This document shows positions 16,014-23,908 of a DNA stretch of 28,417 nt, one piece after another. The notes under the pieces are model-generated. The model worked only from the letters and a program-made list of their open reading frames with translations, was not told the DNA's origin and did no database searches. Every line of letters begins with the position of its first letter. The first letter of the stretch is position 1. The translations under genes were made by a program, and so were the position numbers. The stretch lies in the IMG/VR virus record IMGVR_UViG_3300033153_006029, positions 1 to 28,417 of that record; one strand, written 5' to 3'. Origin of the DNA: a virus.

Positions 16014-17732
16014 TTAAGGATTTTCGTAGTTACGGTCAAATATTTGTGAGATGCGTGTGGAGCTAGAAGCACTTGTTAACAAATTTTCGTTTGTTCTAAA
16101 GTACTTATAATCCAAGCTCATTACGACAATATCTACGTGAAAGTCGCCAGTAAAATTGTAGGTAAACAGAAATGTGCCCGGCACTCCAACGGACTCAATG
16201 CCCTGTAATTCGTTAGTAGTATTAGTCTGGTAAATGCGAACTTCCGATCCAGTAATAATATCCGTCAAGGTGAGAACAACAGTATTCTCTATGGTTACTG
16301 TACTGTTCACGTTACCACTTGTCGCCGTCGCTGGATTTGCAGTGTTCGTAGCCTGAATAAGCAAGTCGCCCGAGGTTGCTAAGCTAAAGTTAATATCAAA
16401 ATCGTTCTGGCTGAACTGTAGATTATCATAGATGAAGGTGCCTGAGAACGGATGTTCGATACCAACACCACTACCCACGACATTTGTATTAGCAACAAAG
16501 TTGGAGTTCTTGACATCTGTTCCTGAATTCCATAGGAAAGAACCCCCTAGACCTGTCGCGTTTTGGAATGTAGAGTTTCGAATCTCGATACCGCTGTCGC
16601 CATTAAACTGAGCGGAGCCATCAATAGTGGAACCGATGAACGCATGACCGCTATCTGCTGGCCATGTAAGTGATCCATCAAAGCCACGAATGGTAGTACC
16701 ATACATCTTGACATTAACGTTTGGCTCATCCTCGACATCAAGAGAAATGCGGTAATCAGAGTTGCCCAAGAAGGTAACACCATTTCGTCCACGAGCAGTA
16801 TCTCCATCTCCTACCTTAATTCCCAGGTTAACCTCAGTTCCTGACGTTGTATTCCCTACAATATTGATCCTTTGAAACTCTGTTGGTATTGAGTTTATAA
16901 ACTGAACAACACCAAATGTATCAATATACTGAGGGTTATTGAAGGTTATAACCTTGTTGATGTCGTTGAATACAGTACCAGCGTTATTGCCGCTACCTAT
17001 CTCTAGATAGCCCTGCATTTCCAAAATGGTATCTGTGGATTCCAATGTCTTGATAGCCCCGTACTGATTGTTAAGGGTTCCTTCGTCTGCTGCCAGCAAA
17101 TCACCAAAGCCATCCTGGCTAGTTCCGCTACCGTAGATACGAAGACCAGAACCAACATCAATGGCATCAATAATAACAGCATCACCACCACCCTTAGATC
17201 TGACATCAGCAACAAAGAAAATACCAATCCCTCGAATAGACGACAGACTGGCTGCGGAGAAACTACCACCCGATTGCGTAGGGCGGGTAGATGGATCAAT
17301 CACCAGCCTTTGCCAACCACCGGGATAGTTTTCCAGACCAAATATTGTCCATGCCGCCCAAGAGTTAGTAATGGTAGCATTGTTTGTAATAACAACGCCC
17401 AAACCACCACGAGCTAGGCCTGCGGTAATGGTTCCCGTAGAGGTAGGGGCAATTAGAGAGTTGAGCCAGACCCAAACCAACTGGTTTTCCTCAGCACCAC
17501 CTGCTGAAAAGTCAAAGCTCGCAGCTGCACCACCGTCAAAATGTAGGAACTGTAACCTATTTGCGGTAGGGTAGTTCATACCAATAGATTCAGACCCTTG
17601 TTTGTGCAATGAGCCTAAACTCGCGGTGGGACCACCACCACCCCCAGCAACCTTAGTAGCTGTGTAATTTCCGAGCGATTCTGCCGAATCAGCTCGTGTC
17701 CCAATAAATTCTATAGTTAGTGGAGTAGGCAT
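16014..17732 (-). CDS. Beta-helix-like fibre/spike protein (572 aa)
   Basis: Start coupled to the preceding stop (TAATG at 17732). The N-terminal 230 residues are beta-rich and Gly-rich (KVAGGGGGPTASLGSL near 27). Residues 230-440 look like a right-handed parallel beta-helix: repeated short units rich in Asn, Gly, Ile and Val such as EIRNSTFQNATG and DVKNSNFVANTN. A C-terminal Ig-like domain follows (about 470-572; VTIENTVVLTLTDIITGSEV, then GSEVRIYQTNTT), ending DRNYENP. This C-terminal type, with the NY.NP ending, is familiar to me from phage fibre or structural proteins. The 843-aa protein has a similar ending. It probably forms trimers and may bind or degrade a surface glycan, but no catalytic residues are identifiable. 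Confidence 0.65.
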   Translation of the reverse strand: MPTPLTIEFIGTRADSAESLGNYTATKVAGGGGGPTASLGSLHKQGSESIGMNYPTANRLQFLHFDGGAAASFDFSAGGAEENQLVWVWLNSLIAPTSTGTITAGLARGGLGVVITNNATITNSWAAWTIFGLENYPGGWQRLVIDPSTRPTQSGGSFSAASLSSIRGIGIFFVADVRSKGGGDAVIIDAIDVGSGLRIYGSGTSQDGFGDLLAADEGTLNNQYGAIKTLESTDTILEMQGYLEIGSGNNAGTVFNDINKVITFNNPQYIDTFGVVQFINSIPTEFQRINIVGNTTSGTEVNLGIKVGDGDTARGRNGVTFLGNSDYRISLDVEDEPNVNVKMYGTTIRGFDGSLTWPADSGHAFIGSTIDGSAQFNGDSGIEIRNSTFQNATGLGGSFLWNSGTDVKNSNFVANTNVVGSGVGIEHPFSGTFIYDNLQFSQNDFDINFSLATSGDLLIQATNTANPATATSGNVNSTVTIENTVVLTLTDIITGSEVRIYQTNTTNELQGIESVGVPGTFLFTYNFTGDFHVDIVVMSLDYKYFRTNENLLTSASSSTRISQIFDRNYENP

Positions 17733-18478
17733 TATGTAGTATTTCCCTGTACGTTTAACTGATAGAAACTATTTTGAGCAACAGTACCATCATCAGCAGT
17801 AAGTTGTAGCCATACGCCTTGATAGTCTAACGGTCCTAAATTAGTATTAGGAATGCCACTTGCACCGGACCCATAAGATGTGACACCAGTAGGAACGGCT
17901 AAACGGTTAGCTATGCTCTCGATATACTGGGGAGATTTCTCCAAGCCAAATTGTACAAGAGTATAAATACCACTCGCGACTTCTGTTAGAGTAGTACTAA
18001 GTAGTGCGGTAGTGGCATTATTGTTCTTTAGGAAAATCTTCTCATAAAAAACTTTATCCGCACCTCCAAAAGAGTTGGCGGTAGCGTCATAGAATGGACG
18101 TAAAAATCCGCTCTCACCCGTTGCTATCGAACCGAGCCCAGTGTTGCCAATAGCATCACGTAGAGTGATTAGACCCGTAGCCACGCTATCGATTGTTACT
18201 GTTAAAATACGCTCGAACGATTGAACACCTGAGACTAAAGTGAGGCCACTTAGTGCAAATGTGTCACTTTGAATAACTCCTGCACTGTCTCTGCCAACGA
18301 TTGTCACATTTTGTACATCGCCCGCATTGTCGCTTAAAACCTCAACGATATCTGTTGCTACTATATCATTAAACTCAACTCTTAACCCGCTGTTAATGGT
18401 TCCACCAGCAATGCTAGCATCGTCCTGAGGCATATTGCTGCTTGCGTAAAATACAATATCGTTTGCTGTGACGCTCAT
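17732..18478 (-). CDS. Virion structural protein (248 aa)
   Basis: Starts at the ATG at 18478 with AAGGG eight to nine bases upstream. It is a beta-rich protein of 248 aa: IVFYASSNMPQDDASIAGG at residues 8-26, a VQNVTIVGRDSAGVIQSDTF stretch near 75, SFERILTVTIDS near 110, and KVFYEKIFLKNNNATTAL near 145. The 'IvfY.S..MP..D...GG.I' and 'FYEKIFLKNNN' elements are ones I recall from a widespread phage structural family encoded directly after capsid genes. It is coupled to the beta-helix gene. It may be a head-fibre base or a capsid-associated protein; no enzymatic motif is visible. Confidence 0.6.
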   Translation of the reverse strand: MSVTANDIVFYASSNMPQDDASIAGGTINSGLRVEFNDIVATDIVEVLSDNAGDVQNVTIVGRDSAGVIQSDTFALSGLTLVSGVQSFERILTVTIDSVATGLITLRDAIGNTGLGSIATGESGFLRPFYDATANSFGGADKVFYEKIFLKNNNATTALLSTTLTEVASGIYTLVQFGLEKSPQYIESIANRLAVPTGVTSYGSGASGIPNTNLGPLDYQGVWLQLTADDGTVAQNSFYQLNVQGNTT

Positions 18479-18479
18479 G

Positions 18480-18569
18480 CTAACACCCTTCGATTAAGAT
18501 CCAGGTTAAATCATCGTCCGCTTCGGCCTCCCACTCTGTAGAGCGTATTGGCAGTGTCCATATTAACAT
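18480..18569 (-). CDS. Possible 29-residue small protein or leader peptide
   Basis: ATG at 18569 with AGGGG seven bases upstream; the stop lies one base before the next ATG (TAGcATG). The product has acidic, Trp-rich character (STEWEAEADDDLTW). It lies between the capsid terminator and the 248-aa gene and ends exactly at that gene, which suggests translational coupling. At this length chance cannot be excluded, and codon-level conservation would be needed to confirm it. Confidence 0.35.
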   Translation of the reverse strand: MLIWTLPIRSTEWEAEADDDLTWILIEGC

Positions 18570-18584
18570 ATATGTACCCCTACG

Positions 18585-18620
18585 AAAAAAGCCGTGGCAG
18601 CAAGTGCCACCAACGGCTTT
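18585..18620 (-). terminator. Terminator after the major capsid gene
   Basis: Minus-strand hairpin AAAGCC ... GUGGCA-CUUGC-UGCCAC-GGCUUUUUU: two 6-bp stems with a four-base bulge (GUUG) on the 5' side, followed by a run of U. It starts 26 bases after the capsid stop, the expected place for a device that raises capsid output over downstream genes. Confidence 0.9.
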
Positions 18621-18646
18621 AGAAGAAACGTATTATAAGCAGTTAC

Positions 18647-19645
18647 TTAGAATGAGCCAATTACAACTCGACGATTGTCCAACACGGCGAACCCATGCTC
18701 TGCCCAGCCATAAAGGCCAGCACGTCTCTGACGATGAAGAGTGTCATCTTCAAAAATTTGCAAACCAGCACGAACCGGCATTACAAAGCTGTCACTACTA
18801 CTAAGGTCAAGACCAACAACGATCTCGGCGTCACCTGCTGGCAACGTACCAGAAAGATCACTCTCGTAGAAGACTTGGTATTCTTGCTCGTCGCCAAGCT
18901 CATCCATGTCGTGAAGATTGGTCTGGAAGATACGAGTTAGCAAACCACCATCTTGGGTAATCAGCTCACGTCGAGTCACTTCGTCAACTTCGTCTACACC
19001 CCAGTTGCGAATATCTTCGATTGCTTCTGGTGAAACGTAGAGGTCAGTCAATTGACCACGACTGATCGAAGACGAGTTTCCACCGCCATTACGACGCATG
19101 GTAATCTTCATCAGGGATACCAATCTCTTTGAGAATTGGTTAGTGTCGGCGTCTGGATCGTAGACAAGAATATTGCGATCAACGCCAGCCGAAATCAAAG
19201 TATGCCAAGCATCATCGTTCATTTTCTTGGTAAACTGTGAACGCATAACGTCCATAGCACGACCAACAACATCCCAACGTGCATCACGAGCATATTTCAG
19301 CAACCAATCAATGGAGGCACCCACATCGTAAGTTGGGACCATAACCATGTCGCCTTCAACGTGACGTTCCGGGATACGACCGTGATTAGGAATCGTGTAA
19401 GCCACAAAATCCTTCTCGCTACCAGGAGCCAAGAAGTCCAGAGGAAATTCGCTGGTAGCACCAGGAGCTAGATTAACAATCTCGAAAATACCATCAAGGA
19501 TATCTCCACTCATAACGCCTTTTCGCAATGGAGTTTCCAATGCTTTCGCGATCTCTGCTACTCCCGCCAAGGACTCTTCCTTCTTTTGGCTACCGGACTG
19601 CTTTAGCATCTCGGTCATTTCTGGAGTATAGTCAAAAAATGTCAT
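18647..19645 (-). CDS. Major capsid protein (HK97 fold)
   Basis: The main shell subunit. It starts at ATG 19645 with a strong TAGGAG site. It is 332 aa, normal for an HK97-fold capsid protein without a separate delta domain; the scaffold is supplied by the upstream gene. Recognisable stretches include DGIFEIVNLAPGATSEFPLD, IPNHGRIPERHVEGDMVMVP, SIDWLLKYARDARWDVVGRA and FEDDTLHRQRRAGLYGWAE near the C-terminus, all of which I associate with one widespread capsid family. Order (protease-scaffold, decoration, capsid, terminator) strongly supports the call. The strand pattern and helices fit an E-loop, spine helix and P/A domains, but exact limits are not resolvable by eye. Confidence 0.93.
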   Translation of the reverse strand: MTFFDYTPEMTEMLKQSGSQKKEESLAGVAEIAKALETPLRKGVMSGDILDGIFEIVNLAPGATSEFPLDFLAPGSEKDFVAYTIPNHGRIPERHVEGDMVMVPTYDVGASIDWLLKYARDARWDVVGRAMDVMRSQFTKKMNDDAWHTLISAGVDRNILVYDPDADTNQFSKRLVSLMKITMRRNGGGNSSSISRGQLTDLYVSPEAIEDIRNWGVDEVDEVTRRELITQDGGLLTRIFQTNLHDMDELGDEQEYQVFYESDLSGTLPAGDAEIVVGLDLSSSDSFVMPVRAGLQIFEDDTLHRQRRAGLYGWAEHGFAVLDNRRVVIGSF

Positions 19646-19673
19646 CTTATTATCTCCTACAAGATACTAGTAA

Positions 19674-20171
19674 TTAAACAATGTTGATAGACACTTTGGC
19701 ATAGCCATCGGCGTCCAAAACGGACAAGAAACGACCAACTTGGTCGACGGTTAGCTGTCGTTCTCCAGCAACCACGATGCCAGTTGCACCTGCGGGAGCG
19801 GAGGCTGCACCAAACAACTGTCCATTGAGAGCGAAATATGCTTTCTCGCCAATAACTGGAGTACCGGAAACTTGATTCGTTACCACAGTACCTACTCGCA
19901 AGAGGGTAACCTTACCACCCAATTGCATTTCGTCTTTGTGTGCGTTGTACTGTTGACGAGTAAGGTCAATATTCACAACATCATTCAACAGCAAGCCAGC
20001 TGGCTGGTCAGCATAAGCAGCAACATCTCGGACCAAAGCAGCCGCATCATCCATCGCAGCACCGGAACCACCAGTACCATGAACAACAATACCACCTCGC
20101 TCAGCCACTGCATCACTTTTGAAATAGCTGATGTCTGTCAGATGCTCTACACGATCACCTTTTAAAGCCAT
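19674..20171 (-). CDS. Probable capsid decoration protein (165 aa)
   Basis: A 165-aa beta-rich protein starting at ATG 20171 with AGGAG upstream, lying between scaffold and capsid as decoration proteins often do. Features: GGIVVHGTGGSGAAMDDAAA near 27, LLLNDVVNIDLTRQQYNAHK near 60, GGKVTLLRVGTVVTNQVSG near 85, and a Gly/Ala stretch followed by a closing VDQVGRFLSVLDADGYAKV segment. This resembles proteins encoded next to this capsid family in other phages (recollection). It likely binds capsomer three-fold sites and stabilises the expanded shell. Confidence 0.65.
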   Translation of the reverse strand: MALKGDRVEHLTDISYFKSDAVAERGGIVVHGTGGSGAAMDDAAALVRDVAAYADQPAGLLLNDVVNIDLTRQQYNAHKDEMQLGGKVTLLRVGTVVTNQVSGTPVIGEKAYFALNGQLFGAASAPAGATGIVVAGERQLTVDQVGRFLSVLDADGYAKVSINIV

Positions 20172-20190
20172 TGTATATTCTCCTAAAAAC

Positions 20191-20838
20191 TTATTCGGAT
20201 TTTTTGTTAAAAACTACTTTTTCCATCCACGATTCAAGACCGGCACGAGCTACGGAAATCTCGTCTTCCGCATCGTCGTTTTCGCTGGCCATCGAAGTTC
20301 CCGCCTCATCAGCCTCTTCACCTACTTCTGATGCTTCGGTCTCATCTTCATCTGCAACTGCCTCTTCGACTGCATCTGCATCTGCCTCTTCGGTCTCGGT
20401 AGAAGTGGGCTGCATGCTAGCGATAGTCTCAACGACAGCATCGAACTGTGCGTCATTAAGAGCTTCAAAGGCTTCGATTTTAGTAGCTACTTCATCAGTA
20501 GGAATACCGGCCTGGACTAGTGCGAGCTCTCGCTTCTTCTTCTTCTTGTCTTCTTCCATCTTATCAAAGTTCGCTTGAAGTGCTTCTAGCGTACTTGACT
20601 TCTCACCCATCTCTGCTTCCAGCACGGTAATTTGGGCTTCTGCTTCGCTTAGTTTACCCTCAAGATCACTCCCTGCGTCTGTCATTTTAGCAACAGTTGC
20701 TTCTAGAGATTCAATCTTATCTTCATATTGGGAAACGTTCACAGCCTCAAGCTTGGTAGCCAGCTCTTTGTTCTCAGCAAGCTGAGATGCTAGAGCTTCC
20801 TTTAGCTCTTGGACCTGATCGTTTAAAAGATCGCTCAT
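20191..20838 (-). CDS. Nested scaffold protein (internal start, 215 aa)
   Basis: In-frame internal translation start within the protease-scaffold gene: ATG at 20838 (residue 294 of the full protein), preceded by AAAAAGGAG with nine bases to the ATG. The product begins MSDLLNDQVQELKEALASQL and contains only the coiled coil and acidic tail. This matches the lambda C/Nu3 logic, in which the scaffold is made in excess from inside the protease gene. It is supported by the ribosome site and domain boundary; actual initiation is inference. Confidence 0.65.
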   Translation of the reverse strand: MSDLLNDQVQELKEALASQLAENKELATKLEAVNVSQYEDKIESLEATVAKMTDAGSDLEGKLSEAEAQITVLEAEMGEKSSTLEALQANFDKMEEDKKKKKRELALVQAGIPTDEVATKIEAFEALNDAQFDAVVETIASMQPTSTETEEADADAVEEAVADEDETEASEVGEEADEAGTSMASENDDAEDEISVARAGLESWMEKVVFNKKSE

Positions 20839-21717
20839 TGTACACTGCTCCTTTTTAGAGTTACTTTCAAAAGAATTATCTTCTGTACTTGTATTTACAC
20901 CATTCTCCTCTAAAAATAGACTTTTGTCCTCCGAAGCATCAGCAAAGGAGAATATATGATCCTTTTCAAAGATGATACTGTCTGGATTGGCGGGTCTATC
21001 AACAAATCCCTTGCCACTAAAAGTGATGTTTTTCAATACTCTTCCAATCCTATGGTCTTGATAAGTTCCCTTTCCACCATAAGAACGTAAATGTTGGGAT
21101 AAGAAGGCAGTGTCCTCAGAGCGAGCGATTATATGGTTGTTACCATCCATGTCTACTACGCCATAATCGAAACCGCGAAACACACACTCCATCGAAACGA
21201 ACTTTTCTCCAGCCTCAATTTGCTGAATTAGCTCTGTTGCTCTGGCCTGCAGTTGTGGATCTTGCCACTGCTTATAGATAACCGAACCTACCAAAATATG
21301 GTAGAGGTCAGGTAGATCAGTAGAATCGTCATCAATCAAATTGAAGTTGGCATCGACCGCCCAACTATTGATAATGCCACCGACGATCTGCTTTTCGTCA
21401 TGACCTAGATTTGTTGGCTTGAAACGAGGGGTAGCACGAGCAGCCCATACTTCGTCTTTATTAAAGATATCGTCGTTCTTATTCCATACAGTAGACACCA
21501 ATATAGAAAATACGTGGTGAATGTCTGGATCATCAACGGCGGCTTCCGCGAGCTCTAGCAAGTTCTCAACCTTCGGCTGGAAGGTCGGATCATCCGCTAT
21601 TGTGCCATCGTATGCGGCCACGGGAGCGTGGAAGGCAATGGATGACTGGGACCGAATCTTATGCTCAAGCCCTGCTTCTTTTTCTGCTGCGAATACGGCA
21701 GGGGTTTGTATTGTCAT
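20191..21717 (-). CDS. Prohead protease fused to scaffold (508 aa)
   Basis: The N-terminal domain (to about 255) is a prohead serine protease: NLGHDEKQIVGGIIN places His106 as the likely catalytic base, and FVSMECVFRGF places Ser175 as nucleophile, followed by GKGFVDRPANPDSIIF. The third catalytic residue is not assigned. Residues 297-395 form a long heptad-rich coiled coil (scaffold) with a KKKKK patch near 395, and 435-485 is a very acidic tail. Start: ATG 21717, one base after the portal stop. An internal in-frame ATG at residue 294 has its own strong ribosome site, so a separate 215-aa scaffold is predicted. The protease would cut scaffold and itself before DNA packaging. Confidence 0.85.
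   Translation of the reverse strand: MTIQTPAVFAAEKEAGLEHKIRSQSSIAFHAPVAAYDGTIADDPTFQPKVENLLELAEAAVDDPDIHHVFSILVSTVWNKNDDIFNKDEVWAARATPRFKPTNLGHDEKQIVGGIINSWAVDANFNLIDDDSTDLPDLYHILVGSVIYKQWQDPQLQARATELIQQIEAGEKFVSMECVFRGFDYGVVDMDGNNHIIARSEDTAFLSQHLRSYGGKGTYQDHRIGRVLKNITFSGKGFVDRPANPDSIIFEKDHIFSFADASEDKSLFLEENGVNTSTEDNSFESNSKKEQCTMSDLLNDQVQELKEALASQLAENKELATKLEAVNVSQYEDKIESLEATVAKMTDAGSDLEGKLSEAEAQITVLEAEMGEKSSTLEALQANFDKMEEDKKKKKRELALVQAGIPTDEVATKIEAFEALNDAQFDAVVETIASMQPTSTETEEADADAVEEAVADEDETEASEVGEEADEAGTSMASENDDAEDEISVARAGLESWMEKVVFNKKSE
20848..20856 (-). promoter_or_regulatory. Internal ribosome binding site for nested scaffold
   Basis: AAAAAGGAG on the minus strand inside the protease-scaffold gene, nine bases before an in-frame ATG at 20838. 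It is as strong as the best gene-initial sites in the window and coincides with the linker between the protease and coiled-coil regions. Confidence 0.7.
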
Positions 21718-21720
21718 GGA

Positions 21721-23877
21721 TTATGTCTCCGACTGGTTGTCAACGTAAAAGGAAACTCTAAGGTTACGTAGCTCATCAATTGTGAAGGACTTCTTATCTA
21801 AGATACTAAGAGCTTCGGTTGTCCACTTCTCAAATTCGACGTGTAATTCAGGAGTAGGATTTTTAGAAGCTGCTGCTACGTACTCCGCAGTTACTTGCTC
21901 TCCTATACTTAGATTACACAAAATCTCGAATTTTAGCTTCTCTAGCTGACTAAATTGTTCAGCAGTTAAACTTCTTAAGTTGCTTTTATCGAAAGTTGCT
22001 ACTATTCCAGGATTAACAATTTCTGATATTTTAGACTGTGCATTCTTAGCCCAAATCTCAACAGCGGCCTTATTCCTTGGGGTAAACCTCTTCGGCTTAC
22101 GCTTAGTAGTGTCTTTGGAGTTCTTCGGCCTACCTCCAGGATTACCCGTAGGAGACTGCACACTAGGACGACCGATCTTCATTTGATGCTCTTTCATCTT
22201 GAGAGCAGAGTCTTCGCCATCCCTCTTATTCTCTAGATCTAGACCCACCTCAGATGGAGCAGAGATACCGGTTTGTAGAGCGATCTTCTTTAATGAATGA
22301 TCTTTATCTACTTGATGGTAAGGGCTAACTTTTTCCATTTCTACGGAATCTCGTCTCTTTTGCTCATTCTTGACACGTCGATTCTCAATTTCTGGCTTAG
22401 CTTTGATATTGCGTTGTACAAACTCGTCACTGACAATATTTCTATCAGCGAGATTCATCAATAAAGTAGCAACAGAGGCAGGATCATCAAGATACATGAA
22501 TTCAAATTCAATCTGAGCAGGCAATCTAAATCCCATGGCTTGTTGAACTAACTTCAATTGTTCCGTCCAGAACTCAGTGATTATATTACGAACATAGTTT
22601 AAACGCTCAGTCAATGTTTTCAATGATATGAAGTTGTTAGTAGTACCAGACGCACCAAACGTCCCGGTTAGAGTGGGCGGAATACCCAGTGTAGCATAGA
22701 TAGACATTAGCGTCGGACGATACTTCTCTTCACCCAGGAACTGTTGCAGATCACTACTTGTTTCGATAAGCTCAATATCTGGACCCCAAATAACATCAAC
22801 GGTTCCACCACCAACGTTCGCTCCAAGCATATCTGCTAAAGTAGTTGAGGCTGTAGGGGTCGGAGCTAAATTGTGCTCTAGTGAGCCTAGCTTCCAGACC
22901 CGGATTTTAGAAATAGCACCATCCAATGCGGCCTTGTCTGCCAGCTGCAAGCGTTGATATAGATTCAACGGCTCGAATGCAGAGTATGTTATTGGGTCGG
23001 CCCAGGTTTGCCAATCGTCTTTTTTGTAATGATATAGGTATGTTTTATCGGGAGGCAAAAGGATATCGCTACCACCTTGTACTGCCCTTATAATATCGGG
23101 TGAGATATCCTCTAGTACCTTACGGATTTCAGGGTTTTGACTATCTAGTAATCTTTGTATCTCTCTTTTGAGGTGATACGGAACCTTGAGCTTGAGTAAC
23201 TTGTTCTTAGATAAAGTAGCTAGAGAGCCGCCTACAGGTTCGACCAGAAGCGGATCAAGGAAGTTGTATTTCCAGGGAATCTCATTCTTTTGAAACCTTA
23301 CATCATCTCTATTAACTCTAAGATCGGTGGCTCCAACGCTCTTTTGTACTTCTAAACGTTTGGGTTTATTTACCTTCGCGGTAAACATACGAACCGGGAC
23401 GTTCGCTTCTCTGAAGAGAAGATGTCCTAGTCTTTCCGAAACGATTTTACCACGAACCTGGGTAAACCACCCATTAAGAAAACGCTCAATACGCTTATTA
23501 GGATGAACAATACGGATACCTTGACAGGAGAAATCGCCCATCAAATCGATGGCGTTATGGATAATGCCAATACGACGATAGACAAAACGAGAATAAGCTA
23601 TAATATCTTTGGATTTAACGGGTGCTGCTTGGCCAGGACGAAACCAGTCGAAATCTCCACTTTGAAGTCCTGGTCTACCATCAGCATATGAGGTTATACC
23701 GGAAAAATCCCTACCATTGTTAGCGACACTATAGGATGCTTCTTCTAACGCTTCTGCGTATGTAGCAAAGGCTGCGTCTTGATCCTTCTCGTCGGCCCAA
23801 CTAACCAAAGCTGGGGAGCCAGTAATTAAGGCCCGACTATCTTCTTTGCTTTTTGGATATCTGTGGTTCTTAGACAT
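21721..23877 (-). CDS. Portal protein (718 aa)
   Basis: The dodecameric ring at the special vertex through which DNA passes. It starts at ATG 23877 (AAGGA 12 bases upstream). Residues 90-170 (IIAYSRFVYRRIGIIHNAID) begin a portal core; 300-450 carry ADPITYSAFEPLNLYQRLQL, then LMSIYATLGIPPTLTGTFGA and a long helix NNFISLKTLTERLNYVRNI, all typical of portal clip, stem and crown topology. After about 500 there is a charged region and a C-terminal extension of about 140 residues with GNPGGRPKNSKDTTKRKPKR (577-597), basic and AT-hook-like, then a helical domain. Its position just before the protease-scaffold gene is canonical. At 718 aa it is longer than average because of the extension. Confidence 0.85.
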   Translation of the reverse strand: MSKNHRYPKSKEDSRALITGSPALVSWADEKDQDAAFATYAEALEEASYSVANNGRDFSGITSYADGRPGLQSGDFDWFRPGQAAPVKSKDIIAYSRFVYRRIGIIHNAIDLMGDFSCQGIRIVHPNKRIERFLNGWFTQVRGKIVSERLGHLLFREANVPVRMFTAKVNKPKRLEVQKSVGATDLRVNRDDVRFQKNEIPWKYNFLDPLLVEPVGGSLATLSKNKLLKLKVPYHLKREIQRLLDSQNPEIRKVLEDISPDIIRAVQGGSDILLPPDKTYLYHYKKDDWQTWADPITYSAFEPLNLYQRLQLADKAALDGAISKIRVWKLGSLEHNLAPTPTASTTLADMLGANVGGGTVDVIWGPDIELIETSSDLQQFLGEEKYRPTLMSIYATLGIPPTLTGTFGASGTTNNFISLKTLTERLNYVRNIITEFWTEQLKLVQQAMGFRLPAQIEFEFMYLDDPASVATLLMNLADRNIVSDEFVQRNIKAKPEIENRRVKNEQKRRDSVEMEKVSPYHQVDKDHSLKKIALQTGISAPSEVGLDLENKRDGEDSALKMKEHQMKIGRPSVQSPTGNPGGRPKNSKDTTKRKPKRFTPRNKAAVEIWAKNAQSKISEIVNPGIVATFDKSNLRSLTAEQFSQLEKLKFEILCNLSIGEQVTAEYVAAASKNPTPELHVEFEKWTTEALSILDKKSFTIDELRNLRVSFYVDNQSET

Positions 23878-23908
23878 AAAATGTTTTTATCCTTGGGTTA
23901 ATCACTAC

